Assembly (NCBI RefSeq): GCF_003363435.1
Contig: NZ_QRCT01000049.1
Span: 248,001-312,000 of the forward strand
DNA: 64,000 nt
Reading direction: 5' to 3'
Source of the DNA: Anaerosacchariphilus polymeriproducens
GTDB taxonomy: Bacteria > Bacillota > Clostridia > Lachnospirales > Lachnospiraceae
Part shown: in pieces, positions 34,791-44,203 of the stretch
How the letters are laid out: each line of letters starts with the position of its first letter
Position numbering within the stretch: position 1 is the stretch's first letter
Program-made: the position numbers and the translations under genes
The notes under the pieces: generated by a model
Told to the model about the DNA's origin: nothing
Database searches by the model: none
Seen by the model: only the letters and a program-made list of their open reading frames with translations

Positions 34791-35711
34791 TTAACTTCGC
34801 ATGTCTTTAAGTACCCTTAAATAATGATTTGCTTCACGCAATGTATGATCTGCTAATAATGGAACAATAATAGATTTAATCTTACATTCAATCAGACCTT
34901 GAGTACCTTGAGCTTTAAAATCACGTATTGATTTTGTTGCATGTATACTTTCATCAGTTACATTATTAAAATATAAAGAATAATCCATAGCAGTTTTTGC
35001 CTCTTCCGTCAATTTATCAAACTCTTTTCCAAAATCATTTGCTATTTGAATCAATTCTTCTTCTGTAGGGTCAAGTAAACCACGAATAAATTTTGAATGT
35101 TCTGCCATAATTTGATTCCAAAATATTTCTTGACTTAATAAATCATACTGATTTTTGAAATTATCTCTATTTTGCAGTTTTTGAGTCGTTAATAAATAGA
35201 ATTCAGCTTCTCTTGTAATATGATCGATTAATAAGGGATAATTATTTGTGAACATCTTACATTCTAATACATTAGATAAAATAGAAGATTTAAGTTGAAT
35301 TATTAAACGGATTAATTGAATAGCTTTTTGATTTATTTGTTTTATTTGTTGCTCATACCAATATCCGAGCGTTGTATTTTCTCCACTGGTTAGTCTTTCC
35401 TCTGTACGTGTTATATCTGTTGGTATATTTACTCCTGTATAATAGGAAGTAACCATTTCAGCATTCAACGTATATGGAGTAATAATTTCTTCAGATCGTA
35501 AGGCGCTCTCACTAATAACCCCATTTGATAATGATACTACTTGATTTAATAATATATCAAATTCTTTTCTTAACTCAGCTGCTTTTTGTTTAAATCCATA
35601 ATCTTTTGGTGTAAAACTTATTTCCAGAAAAATTAAATGCTCCTTCATTATTCTGGCAAAAAACAAATGTATCTCTAATGACATTTTAACAAATTCCGAA
35701 TAAGAAAGCAT
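34791..35711 (-). CDS. DUF2935 ferritin-like helical protein
   Basis: A 306-residue all-helical protein made of two related four-helix halves. Each half carries Glu/His motifs suited to a di-metal site: SLEIHLFFARIMKEHLIFLE and DHITREAEFYL in the first, FWNQIMAEHSKFIRGLLDP and LADHTLREANHYLR in the second. It matches DUF2935, a family frequent in Clostridia and Bacilli with no assigned function. AAAGGAA precedes the ATG. It is monocistronic. Metal binding is an inference from residue pattern. Confidence 0.85.
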   Translation of the reverse strand: MLSYSEFVKMSLEIHLFFARIMKEHLIFLEISFTPKDYGFKQKAAELRKEFDILLNQVVSLSNGVISESALRSEEIITPYTLNAEMVTSYYTGVNIPTDITRTEERLTSGENTTLGYWYEQQIKQINQKAIQLIRLIIQLKSSILSNVLECKMFTNNYPLLIDHITREAEFYLLTTQKLQNRDNFKNQYDLLSQEIFWNQIMAEHSKFIRGLLDPTEEELIQIANDFGKEFDKLTEEAKTAMDYSLYFNNVTDESIHATKSIRDFKAQGTQGLIECKIKSIIVPLLADHTLREANHYLRVLKDMRS

Positions 35712-35777
35712 AATGAATTCCTTTCTAAATCATTTATGCTCTATATTATGAAAATATTTTAGATTCGTGTTCAGAAA

Positions 35778-36854
35778 TTATTTCCTTTTTTTCCCAAAGA
35801 ATATAGGACAGTATTTTACAAGAAATATCCCTGAAAAATATGTTAAAGTTATAGTTAATACTGTAACAAACAACGTTCTTATTTGTCTATGATTTAAAAA
35901 TAAAGGTATCCCTAAAATTACATATGTCAAAATTTGAATAAATGGCATTGGCGGATAATGAAGTACCATAATCGATAAACTATTTTTACCTAAACTTTGT
36001 AAAATTTTATTATTTGATATAATTATTGACAGCATTATTACTGTCAAACTTCCCAGTATTGAAGTAAGATAAAAGATTATGGGGTTTCCAAGAACATACA
36101 AATGCATATTCACTCCATTTCTAAAAATTAAATTAATCAAACTAAGGGAAATAAAAAAACCTGTAAATATTGCTATATATTTAAATTTGTAATTGATGAT
36201 ATTTTGATTTATAGTATTTACAAAATATCTTGACAACATAGAACCAATAACCATAAATGCAAACGCAAGTGAGGTACGAAATAAGAACACATAAATCATA
36301 AACTCGATTAAATCAGTATTAGGTAATTTAGAATAATGTAATGTATTTACCCAATAATTAATAAAAAATATTATAATTACAATAATAAATCGACTCTTTA
36401 AAGATTCGAATTTATTTATAAAACATTTCCAAATTATATCTGCTACAAATAAACTTGCCAAAAACCATAATGGTGCTAATCCCCGAAGCGTAAATACCTT
36501 TACTATATCAAAAAGTATTTTTTTATCCGGAAACATAAAATGTATGACCCCTAATTTCACTTGAATTATATTTAATATAATATAAATCAAACTAAATACA
36601 AAGTATGGGATCATTAACTGGAAGAATTTTTTCTTTATATATTGAGAGTCAATCTTTGTTTTTCCTGAATTCTCTTTTATTTGGGATACAATACCTGACA
36701 ATACAAAAAACAATGGCATATGAAAAGAATAAATAAAAACATTAAGTATATTATGTGGCGGTATATACTGTTGCATTACATGTGCGTATACTACCACTAA
36801 AATCCCTATCCCTTTAGCTACATCTAAAAAATCTAATCGTTTTATTTTTATCAT
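35778..36854 (-). CDS. Acyltransferase 3 family membrane protein
   Basis: A 358-residue membrane protein with about ten helices and the acyltransferase-3 N-terminal signature RLDFLDVAKGIGILVVVYAHV followed by FHMPLFFVLSGIV. Family members O-acetylate surface polysaccharides, peptidoglycan or secondary metabolites. There is no attached SGNH domain. AGGTGA precedes the ATG. It is divergent from the secreted repeat-protein gene; whether they share a role is unknown. Confidence 0.9.
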   Translation of the reverse strand: MIKIKRLDFLDVAKGIGILVVVYAHVMQQYIPPHNILNVFIYSFHMPLFFVLSGIVSQIKENSGKTKIDSQYIKKKFFQLMIPYFVFSLIYIILNIIQVKLGVIHFMFPDKKILFDIVKVFTLRGLAPLWFLASLFVADIIWKCFINKFESLKSRFIIVIIIFFINYWVNTLHYSKLPNTDLIEFMIYVFLFRTSLAFAFMVIGSMLSRYFVNTINQNIINYKFKYIAIFTGFFISLSLINLIFRNGVNMHLYVLGNPIIFYLTSILGSLTVIMLSIIISNNKILQSLGKNSLSIMVLHYPPMPFIQILTYVILGIPLFLNHRQIRTLFVTVLTITLTYFSGIFLVKYCPIFFGKKRK

Positions 36855-36911
36855 AATTTATTTTCACCTTTTTTCAAAAATTCCTTTGATAACATACCAT
36901 ATTTCGACACT

Positions 36912-36971
36912 TTTGTCTATTGCGTTTAAATTTTTAACAAGTTTGTCCTTTGTGTTTTAATTTTTATTATC
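36912..36971. repeat. Imperfect 30-base direct repeat in an intergenic region
   Basis: Two adjacent copies beginning TTTGTC (36912/36913 and 36942/36943) match at about 22 of 30 positions. They lie between the divergent acyltransferase gene and the repeat-protein gene. A TATAAT-like element follows about 100 bases downstream (near 37035). Confidence 0.45.
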
Positions 36972-37078
36972 TTTTGTAATTTTCAAAAAAATGTTACTGT
37001 AAATTATTCGTCTACATATGTTTTATACATCATATAATAATTTTTGTAAAGTGATTATATAAAAAGGAGAGAGAAATA

Positions 37079-37876
37079 ATGAAAAATATTTTTAAATTCT
37101 TAACTACATTTACGTTAATCTTTATGATGACCTCAAGTATGGTATTTGCCAATGATGCACCCATGAAAAATACCTACAATTCTGAGAAAAACCATCATAA
37201 TTTAACAAGAAATAATTCTTTTACCATTAGAGCACCCTATGGTGCTACAATGAATATTGATTTAGATTCTCCTGTTCCTACTGGCTGGGTAATTATTGCG
37301 AAATACTCCTCTTACATGACGATTAAAAATGCAAATGGGGCACCTTATGGCGCTACAATAAATGTTGATCTAAGTTCTCCTATTCCTACTGATTGGGTAA
37401 TTATTGCGAAATATTCTTCTTATATGACGATAAAATATGTAAACGGGGCTTCTTATGGTACCACGATTAACGTTGACTTATCTTCTCCAGTTCCTAACGG
37501 CTGGGTAATTATTGCGAAATACTCTTCATACATGACAATTAAAAATGTAAATGGGGCTTCTTATGGTACCACGATTAATGTTGATTTATCTTCTCCCATT
37601 CCTACTGGTTGGGTAATCATTGCCAGATATACTTCTTATATGACGATTAAATATACGAATGGAGCCTCTTATGGTACCACGATTAATGTCGATCTAAGTT
37701 CTCCTATTCCTACTGATTGGGTGATTATTGCGAAATATTCTTCTTATATGACTATTAAATATGTAAATGGGGCTTCTTATGGTACCACGATTAATGTTGA
37801 TTTATCTTCGCCTGTTCCTAACGGTTGGGTAATTATTGCCAGATATTCTTCTTATATGACGATCAAAAAAATATAA
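37079..37876 (+). CDS. Secreted protein of six 36-residue tandem repeats
   Basis: A 265-residue protein with a signal peptide (residues 1-25, cleavage after VFA), a short polar linker, and six repeats of 36 residues from A52 to the C-terminus (the last shortened to 34). Each repeat has YG.TxNVDL, SPxPxxWVIIA and KYSSYMTIK, then xxNG. The alternation of strands and turns suggests a beta-rich solenoid or a row of small beta units. No sortase motif, lipobox or membrane anchor is seen, so it should be released or wall-associated by non-covalent binding. Repeats 2-3 and 5-6 match each other best, so a three-repeat block was probably duplicated. GGAGAG precedes the ATG. I do not recognise the family. 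Confidence 0.85.
   Translation: MKNIFKFLTTFTLIFMMTSSMVFANDAPMKNTYNSEKNHHNLTRNNSFTIRAPYGATMNIDLDSPVPTGWVIIAKYSSYMTIKNANGAPYGATINVDLSSPIPTDWVIIAKYSSYMTIKYVNGASYGTTINVDLSSPVPNGWVIIAKYSSYMTIKNVNGASYGTTINVDLSSPIPTGWVIIARYTSYMTIKYTNGASYGTTINVDLSSPIPTDWVIIAKYSSYMTIKYVNGASYGTTINVDLSSPVPNGWVIIARYSSYMTIKKI
37232..37873 (+). repeat. 108-base coding tandem repeat, six copies
   Basis: The repeats inside the secreted protein gene have a 108-base period; several copies share long near-identical stretches (for example TATGGTACCACGATTAA in four copies). Synonymous differences between copies suggest selection on the protein rather than very recent expansion. Confidence 0.9.
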
Positions 37877-37882
37877 ATGAAA

Positions 37883-37918
37883 AACCCCCTTTTATTAACC
37901 AAATATGAAAGGGGGGTT
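37883..37918 (+). terminator. Terminator of the repeat-protein gene
   Basis: AACCCCCTTT pairs with AAAGGGGGGTT around a 15-base loop directly after the stop codon. The T tract is short, but the stem is GC-strong. Confidence 0.65.
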
Positions 37919-38010
37919 CGTACAAAGTCAAACTTGTATATACTTGAACCTAAAAAAGAAAAAAGTTTCTATTGTATACATTGATACAGAATATTAAAAC
38001 TTTCATAGCA

Positions 38011-38054
38011 AAAAACAATACCTATCACGACGTTTCCTGTACTGTCGTAATAGG
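38011..38054 (-). terminator. Terminator of the tRNA operon
   Basis: CCTATCACGAC (38021-38031) pairs with GTCGTAATAGG (38044-38054) with one wobble; on the minus strand it is followed by TATTGTTTTTT. Confidence 0.7.
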
Positions 38055-38081
38055 CACTTAAATCTTATATATAAATAATAA

Positions 38082-38155
38082 TAGCGGAAGAGGGATTTGA
38101 ACCCCCGACACCACGGGTATGAACCGTGTGCTCTCGCCAACTGAGCTATTCCGCC
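38082..38155 (-). tRNA. tRNA-Met (CAT)
   Basis: A 74-base cloverleaf: acceptor GGCGGAA with TTCCGCT (G1-U72), D arm AGCTCAGTTGGC, anticodon stem-loop ACGGTTCATACCCGT with anticodon CAT, and T arm with GGTTCAAATCC. The CCA end is not encoded. The acceptor begins with G pairing U, and the sequence fits an elongator type, though initiator and Ile-lysidine types share this anticodon. It is cotranscribed with tRNA-Val, three bases apart. Confidence 0.93.
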
Positions 38156-38158
38156 ATA

Positions 38159-38231
38159 TGGGACCAACAGGGCTCGAACCTGTGACCCCCTGCTTGTAAG
38201 GCAGGTGCTCTCCCAGCTGAGCTATGATCCC
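38159..38231 (-). tRNA. tRNA-Val (TAC)
   Basis: A 73-base cloverleaf: acceptor GGGATCA/TGGTCCC, D arm AGCTCAGCTGGGAGAGC, anticodon stem CCTGC/GCAGG with loop CTTACAA (anticodon TAC), T loop GGTTCGAGCC. The CCA end is not encoded. First gene of the two-tRNA transcript. Confidence 0.95.
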
Positions 38232-38239
38232 TGGGTTTT

Positions 38240-38299
38240 GCGGGTCATCTACCGCTGACCCGCTTAGCTATTATACTATTATTTTTAACAAACTGTCAA
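38240..38299 (-). promoter_or_regulatory. tRNA operon promoter and 5' leader hairpin
   Basis: Consensus minus-strand promoter: -35 TTGACA (38294-38299), 18-base spacer, -10 TATAAT (38270-38275). The transcript would begin with a stable hairpin GCGGGTCA/TGACCCGC (38240-38263), nine bases before the tRNA-Val 5' end. Confidence 0.85.
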
Positions 38300-38362
38300 C
38301 CCTTTTTTTACTTTTTTTTATATTATATTACTTTATTCTTTAACGTTCCATTTTTCCCATAT

Positions 38363-41300
38363 TTACTTGAAATATGAAACACCTGATTCAAATATTTTCA
38401 TATCCTGTTGACCATGAATATTAATTGCTACTGCAATGTCTGTACGTTCGGAATGTGCCATTTTTCCAAGAATCCTACCATCTGGACTTGTAATACCTTC
38501 GATCGCACAATAAGAACCATTGACATTCCATTCTTCATCCATCGTTGGGCTGCCCGTTTCATCCACATATTGAGTAGCAACTTGTCCATTTGCAAACAAT
38601 TGGTCCAACCATTCTTTTGAAGCTACAAATCTTCCTTCTCCATGAGAAGCCGGATTTACATAGGTTTTTCCTAACTCTGCCTGTTGCAGCCATGGTGATT
38701 TATTCGTTATGACTTTGGTATAGACCATCTTAGATATATGGCGTCCAATGGTATTATAAGTCAAAGTTGGAGAATCTGCTTTTTGTTCTGTAATTTCACC
38801 GAAAGGTACCAAGCCCAGCTTAATCAATGCCTGGAATCCATTACAAATCCCCAACGCCAATCCATCCCGTTTTTCCAATAGATCTGTCACTGTTTCTTTC
38901 AGTTTTTGATTTCGAAACGCTGTTGCAAAAAATTTAGCAGAACCTTCTGGCTCATCACCAGCACTAAATCCACCAGGAAACATTAATATCTGAGCCTGTC
39001 TGATGCTCTTCTCAAATTCACCTACCGAATCACGAATATCTTGAGGATTAAGATTCTTGAATACCTTAACTATAACATCTGCACCAGCCCGCTCAAAAGC
39101 TTTGGCACTATCATACTCACAATTAGTTCCCGGAAATACAGGGATAAATACGGTTGGTTTCGCAACTTTATTTTTACAAACGTAAACTTTATCCGTACGA
39201 TAAATATCTGTTTTTATTTCTACGTCTTCTACATTTGATCTGGTAGGAAATATTTTTTCTAGTTTGTTTGTCCATGCATTTAATGCTTCATCCATCGTAA
39301 TACTTACATTTTGATATAGAAATTTAGCATTATTAGTCACTTCACCAATGAATTCGTATGGTATTTGCAATTCATCAAATTTGTCTGCTGACACTTCCAC
39401 TACAATATCTCCAATGGCTGGTGCAAATAAGGATTCCTTCTCAACTGAATCTATAACTTGGATTCCCATTTTATTACCAAATGACATTTTACTAATTGCA
39501 GCGACTATCCCTTTTCCATCTAATGCATATGCAGAAACAATAACTTTTTTTTGAATCAGTTCAAAAATGGACTCATATAACTTCATGACTTGTTTGTAAT
39601 CCGGTAAATCAAACTCATCCTTTTCAATTGTAAATCTTACTATTTTATTTCCAGCTTGTTTCAATTCAGGTGAAATAATGTCCTGATGCTTCGCAATATC
39701 AACAGCAAATGAAACTAATGTAGGTGGTACGTCTATTTCATGGAAGGTACCCGACATACTATCCTTTCCACCAATAGACGGAAGACAAAATCCCATTTGA
39801 GCTGAATAAGCGCCGAGCAGCGCTGCAAATGGCTGGCTCCAGCGTGATGGGTCTTCTGTCATACGTCTAAAATATTCTTGGAACGTAAAACGTATTTTTC
39901 TATAATCTCCACCTGCTGCCACAATTCTAGCTACCGACTCTAATACTGCATAGACGGCTCCATGAAACGGGCTCCAGCTGGAGAGATATGGATCAAATCC
40001 ATAACTCATCATGGTTACGGTATCTGTCTTTCCCTTTAGGACAGGCAGTTTTGCTATCATACTCTGGGTTTCAGTCAATTGATATTTTCCGCCGAACGGC
40101 ATATATACACTTCCTGCACCGATAGAGCCGTCAAACATTTCCACTAACCCTTTTTGAGAACATACATTCAAATCTTCTAGCGTTTGTAACCATGCGGTCT
40201 TAACATCTGCTATATTTTTTGATTTAAAATAAGTATTTTCTTTTCTTGGAATATCTACATTAACAGATGTTTCTTGATGAGCTCCATTCGTATCCAAAAA
40301 TGCTCTGGAAATGTTCACGATTTCTTTCCCTCTCCAAATCATAACTAATCTAGGCTCTTTTGTAACTTCAGCAACTTCTACCGCTTCCAAATTTTCTTCT
40401 TTTGTATATTCTAGAAACTTATTTACGTTCTTTGGATCTACCACAACTGCCATTCTTTCCTGTGATTCTGAGATCGAAATTTCTGTACCATCAAGACCAG
40501 CATATTTTTTCGGAACTTTATCCAAATGAATTTGAAGTCCGTCAGCTAGTTCTCCAATTGCTACAGAAACTCCTCCCGCTCCAAAATCATTACACTTTTT
40601 AATTAGACGGCTCACTTCTTCTCTACGGAACAAACGTTGGATTTTTCTTTCAGTAGGTGGATTTCCTTTTTGTACTTCTGCACCACAGGTTTCTATGGAT
40701 TCCTCTGTATGCACTTTAGATGAACCTGTTGCTCCTCCGCATCCATCACGTCCGGTACGTCCGCCCAAAAGAATGATAATGTCTCCAGGATCTGAAGACT
40801 CACGTATTACATTTTTTCTAGGCGCAGCTCCCATGACAGCTCCAATTTCCATTCTTTTCGCAACATATTCCGGATGATAAATTTCTTTTACATAACCAGT
40901 CGCCAGACCAATTTGATTTCCATAAGAACTATATCCATTGGCTGCTCCACGTACTAGTTTCTTTTGAGGTAACTTCCCTTTTAATGTATCTTTTACAGAA
41001 ACAGTGGGATCCGCTGCTCCGGTCACACGCATTGCCTGATATACGTAAGAACGACCAGAAAGTGGATCTCTTATCGCTCCCCCAAGACAAGTAGCTGCCC
41101 CTCCAAAAGGCTCAATTTCTGTTGGATGATTATGTGTTTCATTCTTAAAACTTACCAGCCATTCTTCCTTGGCACCATCGATTTCTACAGGTACAACAAT
41201 ACTGCATGCATTAATTTCTTCAGATTCTTCTAAGTCTGCAAGTTTTCCTTCACTTTTTAATTTGCGCATTGCCATCAATGCCAAATCCATTAAGCAGATA

Positions 41301-42112
41301 AACTTGTCCTCTCTTCCTTTAAAAATCTCTTCTCTGTCAGCAAGATACTTTTCATAAGTTTCTACCATTGGCTTTTTATAAAAACCATCTTTAAAAGCAA
41401 TCTCCTTCAACTCTGTGGAAAAGGTAGTATGACGACAATGATCTGACCAATACGTATCTAATACACGAATTTCTGTCATAGATGGATCTCTATCTTCTTC
41501 CTCTTTAAAATAATTTTGAATATGTTGAAAATCTTTAAATGTCATAGCCAGCCCTAAAGAACGATACAATTCATTCAGCTCATTTTGATCCATTCTTATA
41601 AAGCCGTCAAAGATTAGGACATCTGCCGGCTCTTCAAATTCTGTAATTAATGTTTCCGGCTTAACAAGATTTGTTTCTCTTGAGTCGACCGGATTAATGC
41701 AATGAGCCTTTAAAGCCTCAAACTCATCGTCCGTTATCTTTCCTTCTATCACATAAGTTACTGCCGTTTTGATCACAGGTTCTTCTTCTTCTTTTAATAG
41801 TTTCAGGCATTGTTCTGCTGAATCTGCTCTTTGATCAAATTGACCTGGCAAAAATTCTACGCTAAAAGTCCTTCCACCATTCAACTCAAAAGTTTCTTCA
41901 TATATATCATCAACAGGGGGTTCCGAAAATACCGTAACAAGGGCCTTTTGATAAGTTTCTTCAGAAAGATTCTGAATATCATAACGCACCAAGACTCTAA
42001 CTTTAGAAACACTTTTAATTCCCAAATAGCTTCTTATCTCCTCTTGTAACTCTTTGGCTTTTACTGCAAAAGGCTCTTTTTTTTCTACATAAACTCTTCT
42101 TACCTGACTCAT
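38363..42112 (-). CDS. purL: Phosphoribosylformylglycinamidine synthase, single-chain
   Basis: A 1249-residue single-chain FGAM synthase, the fused PurLQ type of Clostridia. It holds an N-terminal PurS-like part, two AIR-synthase-like halves (VSFKNETHNHPTEIEPFGGAATCLGG, FGAGGVSVAIGELADG, SIGGKDSMSGTFHEI) and a C-terminal class I glutaminase (catalytic Cys in LGICNGFQALIKLG, His in NPASHGEGRF). It converts FGAR to FGAM in purine synthesis using glutamine and ATP. GGAGG before the ATG at 42112 (MSQVRR) fixes the start; an upstream ATG at 42124 is not supported. It is monocistronic here, distant from purH. Confidence 0.97.
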   Translation of the reverse strand: MSQVRRVYVEKKEPFAVKAKELQEEIRSYLGIKSVSKVRVLVRYDIQNLSEETYQKALVTVFSEPPVDDIYEETFELNGGRTFSVEFLPGQFDQRADSAEQCLKLLKEEEEPVIKTAVTYVIEGKITDDEFEALKAHCINPVDSRETNLVKPETLITEFEEPADVLIFDGFIRMDQNELNELYRSLGLAMTFKDFQHIQNYFKEEEDRDPSMTEIRVLDTYWSDHCRHTTFSTELKEIAFKDGFYKKPMVETYEKYLADREEIFKGREDKFICLMDLALMAMRKLKSEGKLADLEESEEINACSIVVPVEIDGAKEEWLVSFKNETHNHPTEIEPFGGAATCLGGAIRDPLSGRSYVYQAMRVTGAADPTVSVKDTLKGKLPQKKLVRGAANGYSSYGNQIGLATGYVKEIYHPEYVAKRMEIGAVMGAAPRKNVIRESSDPGDIIILLGGRTGRDGCGGATGSSKVHTEESIETCGAEVQKGNPPTERKIQRLFRREEVSRLIKKCNDFGAGGVSVAIGELADGLQIHLDKVPKKYAGLDGTEISISESQERMAVVVDPKNVNKFLEYTKEENLEAVEVAEVTKEPRLVMIWRGKEIVNISRAFLDTNGAHQETSVNVDIPRKENTYFKSKNIADVKTAWLQTLEDLNVCSQKGLVEMFDGSIGAGSVYMPFGGKYQLTETQSMIAKLPVLKGKTDTVTMMSYGFDPYLSSWSPFHGAVYAVLESVARIVAAGGDYRKIRFTFQEYFRRMTEDPSRWSQPFAALLGAYSAQMGFCLPSIGGKDSMSGTFHEIDVPPTLVSFAVDIAKHQDIISPELKQAGNKIVRFTIEKDEFDLPDYKQVMKLYESIFELIQKKVIVSAYALDGKGIVAAISKMSFGNKMGIQVIDSVEKESLFAPAIGDIVVEVSADKFDELQIPYEFIGEVTNNAKFLYQNVSITMDEALNAWTNKLEKIFPTRSNVEDVEIKTDIYRTDKVYVCKNKVAKPTVFIPVFPGTNCEYDSAKAFERAGADVIVKVFKNLNPQDIRDSVGEFEKSIRQAQILMFPGGFSAGDEPEGSAKFFATAFRNQKLKETVTDLLEKRDGLALGICNGFQALIKLGLVPFGEITEQKADSPTLTYNTIGRHISKMVYTKVITNKSPWLQQAELGKTYVNPASHGEGRFVASKEWLDQLFANGQVATQYVDETGSPTMDEEWNVNGSYCAIEGITSPDGRILGKMAHSERTDIAVAINIHGQQDMKIFESGVSYFK

Positions 42113-42145
42113 AATTACCTCCATTGATTATTTATTTATGTCTTA

Positions 42146-42193
42146 TTGAAAGTTTTCAACATATATGATAGCATAAGAATTATTATTAGTAAA
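42146..42193 (-). promoter_or_regulatory. purL promoter with dyad at the transcript start
   Basis: Minus-strand -35 TTTACT (42188-42193), 17-base spacer, -10 TATCAT (42165-42170). The dyad TTGAAA-GT-TTTCAA (42146-42159) covers the predicted start site and could be an operator. No purine riboswitch is seen here. Confidence 0.5.
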
Positions 42194-42336
42194 TTTAATA
42201 TATCTAATACCATTAATAAGGATTTCTAATTTGTGTTTGAATATTTATTAATATCTTATTGGGTATAAATCTACAAATAGAAAATAAGGAGAAAAATTAT
42301 TCCGCATTTTATAATAGTTGAATAATTCGTAATTAT

Positions 42337-43215
42337 ATGGATATCAATTTTGAATTGTACAAAGTATTTTTTTATGTAGCAACTTCATTAAGTTTTTCCG
42401 AAGCGTCGAAACAGCTATTCATTTCTCAATCAGCTGTCAGTCAATCTATCAAAACACTAGAGAAAAAACTAAATCAACCACTTTTTATTCGTAATACCAA
42501 GAAAGTTGCTTTGACTAAAGAAGGGGAACTCTTATTAAGCCATATTGAACCGGCTATTCACCTAATTATGCGGGGGGAATCTTCTCTTATGGACAGTAAA
42601 TCTTTGGGCGGCGGTCAACTGAGAATTGGTGCCAGCGATACGATATGCCGTTATTTTCTTGTCCCTTATTTAAAGAAATTTCACGAAACCCATCCTCATG
42701 CACATATAAAGGTAACGAATCAGACTTCGTTAAATTGTGTTGATCTATTAGAGAATGGGCAAGTTGATTTAATCGTAACCAATTACCCGAACTCTCGTCT
42801 GAATTCAACGCACCACCAAAAACAGATATTAGATTTTCAAGATGTATTTATAGCCAACCCGGCGTATTATGATTTAGCAGATAAGGTACTTTCCTTAAAA
42901 GAATTGCTTAAATTTCCTTTATTAATGTTAGACCGTAAAAGTACTACCAGTGAATTCTTACACAATATATTCCAACAACATCAATTAGATCTAGTTCCTG
43001 AAATTGAACTTAGCAGTAATGATTTGCTAATTGATTTAGCCAGAATCGGACTTGGAATTGCTTTTATTCCAGACTATTGTCTCACCAGACAGGCAAAAGA
43101 TCTAATTCTTGTTAAAACGAATGAAATACTTCCCAAAAGACAATTAGTTGCCGTATTCAATAGCCGTTTTGCAGTCTCCCCTATTGTGTCAGAATTCGTA
43201 GCACTTTTTGATTGA
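42337..43215 (+). CDS. LysR-family transcriptional regulator
   Basis: A 292-residue LysR protein: N-terminal winged helix (FFYVATSLSFSEASKQLFISQSAVSQSIKTLEKKLNQPLF) and a C-terminal two-lobed effector-binding domain. It is divergent from purL with 224 bases between. The Shine-Dalgarno match is poor and a TATAAT (42310-42315) lies only 22 bases before the ATG, so its message may have a very short leader. Its effector and targets are unknown; purL control is possible by position only. Confidence 0.92.
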   Translation: MDINFELYKVFFYVATSLSFSEASKQLFISQSAVSQSIKTLEKKLNQPLFIRNTKKVALTKEGELLLSHIEPAIHLIMRGESSLMDSKSLGGGQLRIGASDTICRYFLVPYLKKFHETHPHAHIKVTNQTSLNCVDLLENGQVDLIVTNYPNSRLNSTHHQKQILDFQDVFIANPAYYDLADKVLSLKELLKFPLLMLDRKSTTSEFLHNIFQQHQLDLVPEIELSSNDLLIDLARIGLGIAFIPDYCLTRQAKDLILVKTNEILPKRQLVAVFNSRFAVSPIVSEFVALFD

Positions 43216-43221
43216 TTTTAT

Positions 43222-44184
43222 CTATTTATTTCTTATTTTAATTAGTTCCAGAACTTCTTCAACTTTTGGCATCGAACAAATAGCACCTTTACGAGTCGTA
43301 AGAATTGATGCTGCTGCATTTGAAAAAGTCAAAATTTCCTGTAGATGCTCATTTGAAATCTCTTCAATATCAAAGTTTAATATCTGAGCCAGACAAGCAC
43401 CATAGAACGTATCACCTGCACCTGTTGTATCTATGGTCTTATCATTTAAAAAAGCAGGTTGATACAGCATTTGGTCCTTATAAAATACGTAGCTTCCCTC
43501 GCTACCTGCCGTTACAAATATTATCTTGATATCAGAATTACTTTTTAAAATATCTATCCCTTCTTGTATCGAAGTTTTCCCTGTTAAAAATTCTAATTCC
43601 TTTTCTTCAATTTTTAATATATCGCACATACTACACCCATATAGCATCTGCTCTTTTGCTGAATTCAAATCATCCCATAAGGGCTCTCTTAAATTTGGAT
43701 CAAAGGATATCAAGCTCTTATTCTGTTTCGCTGTGTCTATGGCATGTTTCGTTGCCTCTCGAACTTGTTCATGTGTCATAGAAAGTGTTCCAAAATGAAA
43801 TACCTTGCAGCTGCTAAGTAAATCCAAATCAATTTCATTTTTCTTCAAATTCATATCCGCTCCGGGATTTCGATAAAACGAAAAACTTCTTTCGCCATTC
43901 TCTTCATTTTTTACAAAGGCCAATGTAGTATTTACTTCAGAGTCGTCTATTAGTCCCTTATCTTCAATACCAACCTTTTTTAATGTTTCTCGAAGCTGAA
44001 CTCCAAACATGTCTTTTCCAACTTTTCCTATAAAAGCCGTTTTTTTCCCTAATTGGTTCGCCATAGCCAAAACATTACATGGTGCTCCTCCGGGATTTGC
44101 TTCAAATATTATATGTCCCTGTTCTGTCAACCCAGTTGGTACAAAATCAATTAATAGTTCTCCTAATGCAATTATATCAAACAT
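43222..44184 (-). CDS. scrK: Fructokinase-type PfkB sugar kinase
   Basis: A 320-residue ribokinase-family kinase with the substrate-binding PGGAPCNVLAMANQLG, a fructokinase-like GERSFSFYRNPGADMNL and the ATP/anion-hole motif DTTGAGDTFYGACLA. It phosphorylates a ketose, most likely fructose to fructose 6-phosphate. Start MFDIIALGE at 44184 is chosen since GAGGGA lies six bases upstream; the ATG at 44190 overlaps that site. It is the last gene of the polyol operon, 13 bases after the dehydrogenase, which would supply its fructose if the substrate is sorbitol. Confidence 0.88.
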   Translation of the reverse strand: MFDIIALGELLIDFVPTGLTEQGHIIFEANPGGAPCNVLAMANQLGKKTAFIGKVGKDMFGVQLRETLKKVGIEDKGLIDDSEVNTTLAFVKNEENGERSFSFYRNPGADMNLKKNEIDLDLLSSCKVFHFGTLSMTHEQVREATKHAIDTAKQNKSLISFDPNLREPLWDDLNSAKEQMLYGCSMCDILKIEEKELEFLTGKTSIQEGIDILKSNSDIKIIFVTAGSEGSYVFYKDQMLYQPAFLNDKTIDTTGAGDTFYGACLAQILNFDIEEISNEHLQEILTFSNAAASILTTRKGAICSMPKVEEVLELIKIRNK

Positions 44185-44203
44185 ATTCATTCCCTCTTAT
44201 TTC

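Noticed and set aside
37232-37873. Regularly spaced repeats that could suggest a CRISPR array
   Set aside because: Period is 108 bases with repeat and spacer alike conserved, and the frame is open throughout; these are coding repeats of a secreted protein. No cas genes are present.
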